From Pilasporangium apinafurcum (taxonomy: Eukaryota; Oomycota; Peronosporomycetes; Pythiales; Pythiaceae), in NCBI GenBank assembly GCA_001600495.1, contig BCKE01000004.1, forward strand, positions 169,399 to 233,398: 64,000 bases of DNA, read 5' to 3'. The notes under the pieces are model-generated. The model made no database searches and was not told where the DNA came from. It was given only the letters and a program-made list of their open reading frames with translations. Made by a program: the position numbers and the translations under genes. Shown here piece by piece: positions 61,381 through 64,000 of this stretch (the first letter of the stretch is position 1; every line of letters begins with the position of its first letter).

Positions 61381-62776
61381 CTAGACGTGTGAAGTGACGA
61401 CTATCTCTACTTGCCCTCCACTATTATCAACTCTAGTATGTGCCCACTCGTGTGGCAATGCGGGAGAAGGCGCCATCACTTTGTTGTCGTAACAAGTGTC
61501 CAGCAACATGTAGATATGCTGCTGCAGCTCATGTACGCGAATACCGTCCAATCCTCCGCCAGCAAAAGGGTCTTCGAGAGCTTCCTCAACATTGAAGATA
61601 CCGATCATAGTCAAACTCGTTATGACACTCAGAAACAGGCAGAACGCAAAGTTGGTAGCATTGGACTCGTTTCCCCGAGCAATGTAGACATAGTACGGTC
61701 CATAGTAGATCGGTAATAGCAAGATAAATAACCGCGTAAAGGAACGAGTCGCTTGCGGAGTCCGATAGAACTGATCAAGTAGAGTTCGTTAGTTCACCAA
61801 GATAGCAAGAGTGGTATGTAAACAAGCAACTAAGAAGAGCTGGACATACTTTGATGTTCTGCAATTTTTCCAGCCGAGCCTGCAATAACCAGTGGTATTG
61901 ATTGATTCTCGACGCCTCGCTCACAGGGAACCCCGCATTCTTCATCACTTCCACCTGTTCATGCAATCTGTGGAAGCTTTGGACAATGCGCATGTGCAAC
62001 TGATCCACAGATCGTATGAACTGAGATGCCATTTTGCGTCCTGGTGCAGTGAGACGATGTCTTCCTCTCGTTACAGTTGGCAACTTGAGCAAAGTTACCA
62101 TATCATGTACTAGCGTCTTCAAGAATGTCTTTGTTTTGTGTACATGACTCGGTGGTAGCTTCTGTCTGCCATTTCCCTCCCAATTCCAGAGCGCATGGGC
62201 GAGTAAAATGTTACAGAAGAGCGAGTTCGCTGTCAATTTACAAGTATAAAGCCACAAGAACACATCAGTCTGTATCTTAATTGACTATGCTACCACGTGG
62301 CAGTCCTCTTCTACTTTCTTACCTTCTGCAATATTCTCGAGCGCGAGCTCTCGTCTCGCGAACGCCTGTTTGATCTGCATGATCATCGGCGCTACGACCG
62401 CAAACGTTACCATCGTCCACGAGATATTGGCGCCAAAACTCGCTCCTGTACTGCTTTGCCCGTAGATGTAGTACCCCGTCGTCGCGATAACAGAGCAGAG
62501 CACGACAAACAAGCTCTCAAAAGTGACGAGATGGATCATGAAGATCTTGATGGCAGCGTAGACATCTAGGACCGAGTCCTGGAAGCTTGTTTTCACGCGT
62601 TGGTATGTTCCGGTGCGACTTTCTTTGGGATATTCTTCGTACTGATTGGGGGTTGTGAGATGCTCGTGACCGCCCTCGCAGGTGATGACTGGGCCATGGT
62701 GACTATGTGTGTGCTGGCTATAGAGACTGCTGGTGAAGGTGAATGTCGAGAGGTAGTACGAGGCGTCACTCGGCAT
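61381..62776 (-). CDS. Bestrophin/UPF0187-like membrane protein, copy 2
   Basis: Tandem paralogue of the preceding gene on the same strand. Exons: 62776 to about 62323, about 62233-61853 and about 61770-61381. Shared blocks are near-identical: NISWTMVTFAVVAPMIMQIK, FCNILLAHALWNWEGNGRQK, RINQYHWLLQARLEKLQNIK, RTPQATRSFTRLFILLLPI and EDPFAGGGLDGIRV. The first 70 residues (His-rich, HTHSHH) and the C-terminal tail differ, so the copies have diverged at both ends. The intron phases match copy 1: the join AE-ANSLFCN corresponds to AE-SKALFCN. No breaks are visible. The probable function is as for copy 1, an anion-channel-like membrane protein. Confidence 0.72.
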
Positions 62777-62889
62777 GTTAACAAGGACGGGGAGAGGGAA
62801 GTAGGGAGAGTATTGGATGCTATCCTTAACGATTCGGAAAATGGGGGCTAAATTGTGTTGGTTGGAAGGCTATCTCACTATCGCTCCGT

Positions 62890-62950
62890 CGATCTTTCTT
62901 GGAGAAGAAGGGGAGGAGGGGGAAGGAGGAGGAAGAAGGAGGAGCAGACA
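62890..62950. repeat. GGA/GAA-rich low-complexity tract
   Basis: Imperfect purine-rich triplet repeat upstream of copy 2 of the membrane-protein pair; no coding meaning is evident on either strand. Confidence 0.6.
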
Positions 62951-63522
62951 ATGGACGCGTCATGCGACCGAGCGTAATTGGGTTCTTTTTTCGAACATTA
63001 AGCAAACGCTCCTTTCATGAACCGGTTATGCACCATATGTCTTAACGTATTTGAAGTTAGGCAGGGTATAGATAATTTATATGACTAATGTTATAGGCAT
63101 ACATCCTAACCTACAACAAATCATCCACGCAATGCAAACGATACAATTTGAGTGGCCGCTTGCACAGTGGCGATTGTTTTTTCCAGTTGGTGTGTCGCAT
63201 ACGTTGCGGCAGATTAGTGTACCAACGCAACGAACTATTTACCTACCCGTTCATTCCCCAGCTTGCCATGCAAGGGTTCTTGGATACGTACCCACACATA
63301 TTGGATAAATATAGACGGCTTTCACTGCAAACTGTACAATGCAATTCTTGTTTCTTAGTGGATTCCATCGGAGGAAACTCTGTCGAACGATCCATTGGTT
63401 GATGGTGCTCACTTTGAATAACAACTTCACGAAACTATGATCATCACCGCTGTACAAAGCCATGGTAAGCATTCAAACGAGGAACAATAGCAACTTTGGA
63501 TCCAGTAAGAGGCTATAATACG
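62951..63522. other. Intergenic region
   Basis: Short overlapping + frames at about 63081-63402 contain protein-like pieces (NELFTYPFIPQLAMQGFLDT) but form no recognised gene. Confidence 0.35.
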
Positions 63523-63906
63523 CTAATAATATGCAGTTAATCTAAAGTGACGAAGTGCTTTTTTCCCACCTTGGTAGTATCCCAATGGAGTAACGGCGCT
63601 TTGAGTCAATCTATTGTTAAAGTCAGTGATGTCACAAACTGAAGCTAATGGACTCAGTTTGTATTCATGGGATGTTTTGGGATCCGGATCATTTCGTTTG
63701 CGTTGACTCGTTGTGGTCGGCACTAGAGATACATTCAAGTTTTCATCGCGTCGTGTGGCTTTCGCTAAAGAATGAGAAAATAACTAAAAGTGAATGCGCA
63801 TACAGCGCTTAGTTTTTCTTTGATCAGTCTCATGATGTCATTGCATACCCCAAAGGTGTTCGCATTCGTGCCATAACATTGATGGTGTTTGCCCTCGCTG
63901 TTCATC
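63523..63906 (-). CDS. 3' end of an unrecognised gene (5' part beyond right edge)
   Basis: Two - strand exons are visible. The upstream one (about 63906-63804) encodes VMNSEGKHHQCYGTNANTFG and VCNDIMRLIKEKLSA. Splicing to the acceptor TTTTAG near 63787 keeps phase and gives LFSHSLAKATRRDENLNVSL, continuing to a stop at 63523. The C-terminal part is basic and Thr/Ser-rich with no motif I recognise. Sequence from about 63907 to the edge looks like intron, so earlier exons lie outside the window. Confidence 0.55.
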
Positions 63907-64000
63907 ACCTGTCAATTTACAGCACAAGTGATTCCATTAAATGTGTCTTCCTAATACTTGTTCTCTATACAACTAGCCGCTCAAAATGCTTCTACCATCA

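Overview
The window is nuclear DNA from a compact eukaryotic genome. Genes lie on both strands a few hundred bases apart. Most are split by short GT-AG introns of about 60 to 100 bases, and several can be read through the introns by matching phase and conserved motifs. The gene content suggests a stramenopile, most likely an oomycete with a small genome: a PurE/LarB-type enzyme, a fused cysteine-rich heme lyase, an FYVE-myotubularin, an ODR4 homologue and eroded Fanzor (TnpB-like) elements. The species is inferred and no marker in the window fixes it.

Layout. 1-18.3 kb is dense: a kinesin-14 motor (cut by the left edge), ribosomal protein eS6, holocytochrome c synthase, an ankyrin-repeat coiled-coil protein, a 1.5k-residue FYVE/GRAM/myotubularin phosphatase, a LisH protein, an ODR4 homologue and a protein with an FCS-like zinc finger. 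18.3-22.5 kb is gene-poor and holds only weak coding remnants. 22.5-34 kb carries a WW-plus-RRM RNA-binding protein, a purple-acid-phosphatase-like ectoenzyme, a coiled-coil protein, LarB divergent from an MOCS3/UBA4-type E1-rhodanese, and a PHD protein. 34.6-35.8 kb is a broken, apparently mosaic Fanzor element. 36.2-42.3 kb has a zinc-finger protein, a WW protein, an IQ-motif protein and two poorly resolved loci. 42.7-50.6 kb has a second PHD protein, an NSUN2-type tRNA m5C methyltransferase and a PP2C phosphatase. 51.7-56.6 kb has a metallophosphoesterase-like gene, a second Fanzor remnant and a coiled-coil/Tudor-like protein that ends in a CaaX box. 58-64 kb has a protein kinase with large N-lobe inserts, two tandem bestrophin-like membrane proteins, and the 3' end of a gene cut by the right edge.

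Most genes are housekeeping and independently regulated; there are no operons. Several pairs are divergent with short shared upstream regions: ankyrin/myotubularin, LarB/MOCS3-like, and eS6/heme lyase. Splice boundaries given here are read by eye and may be off by a few bases where I say 'about'. No rRNA, tRNA, CRISPR array, retroelement or viral gene was recognised.
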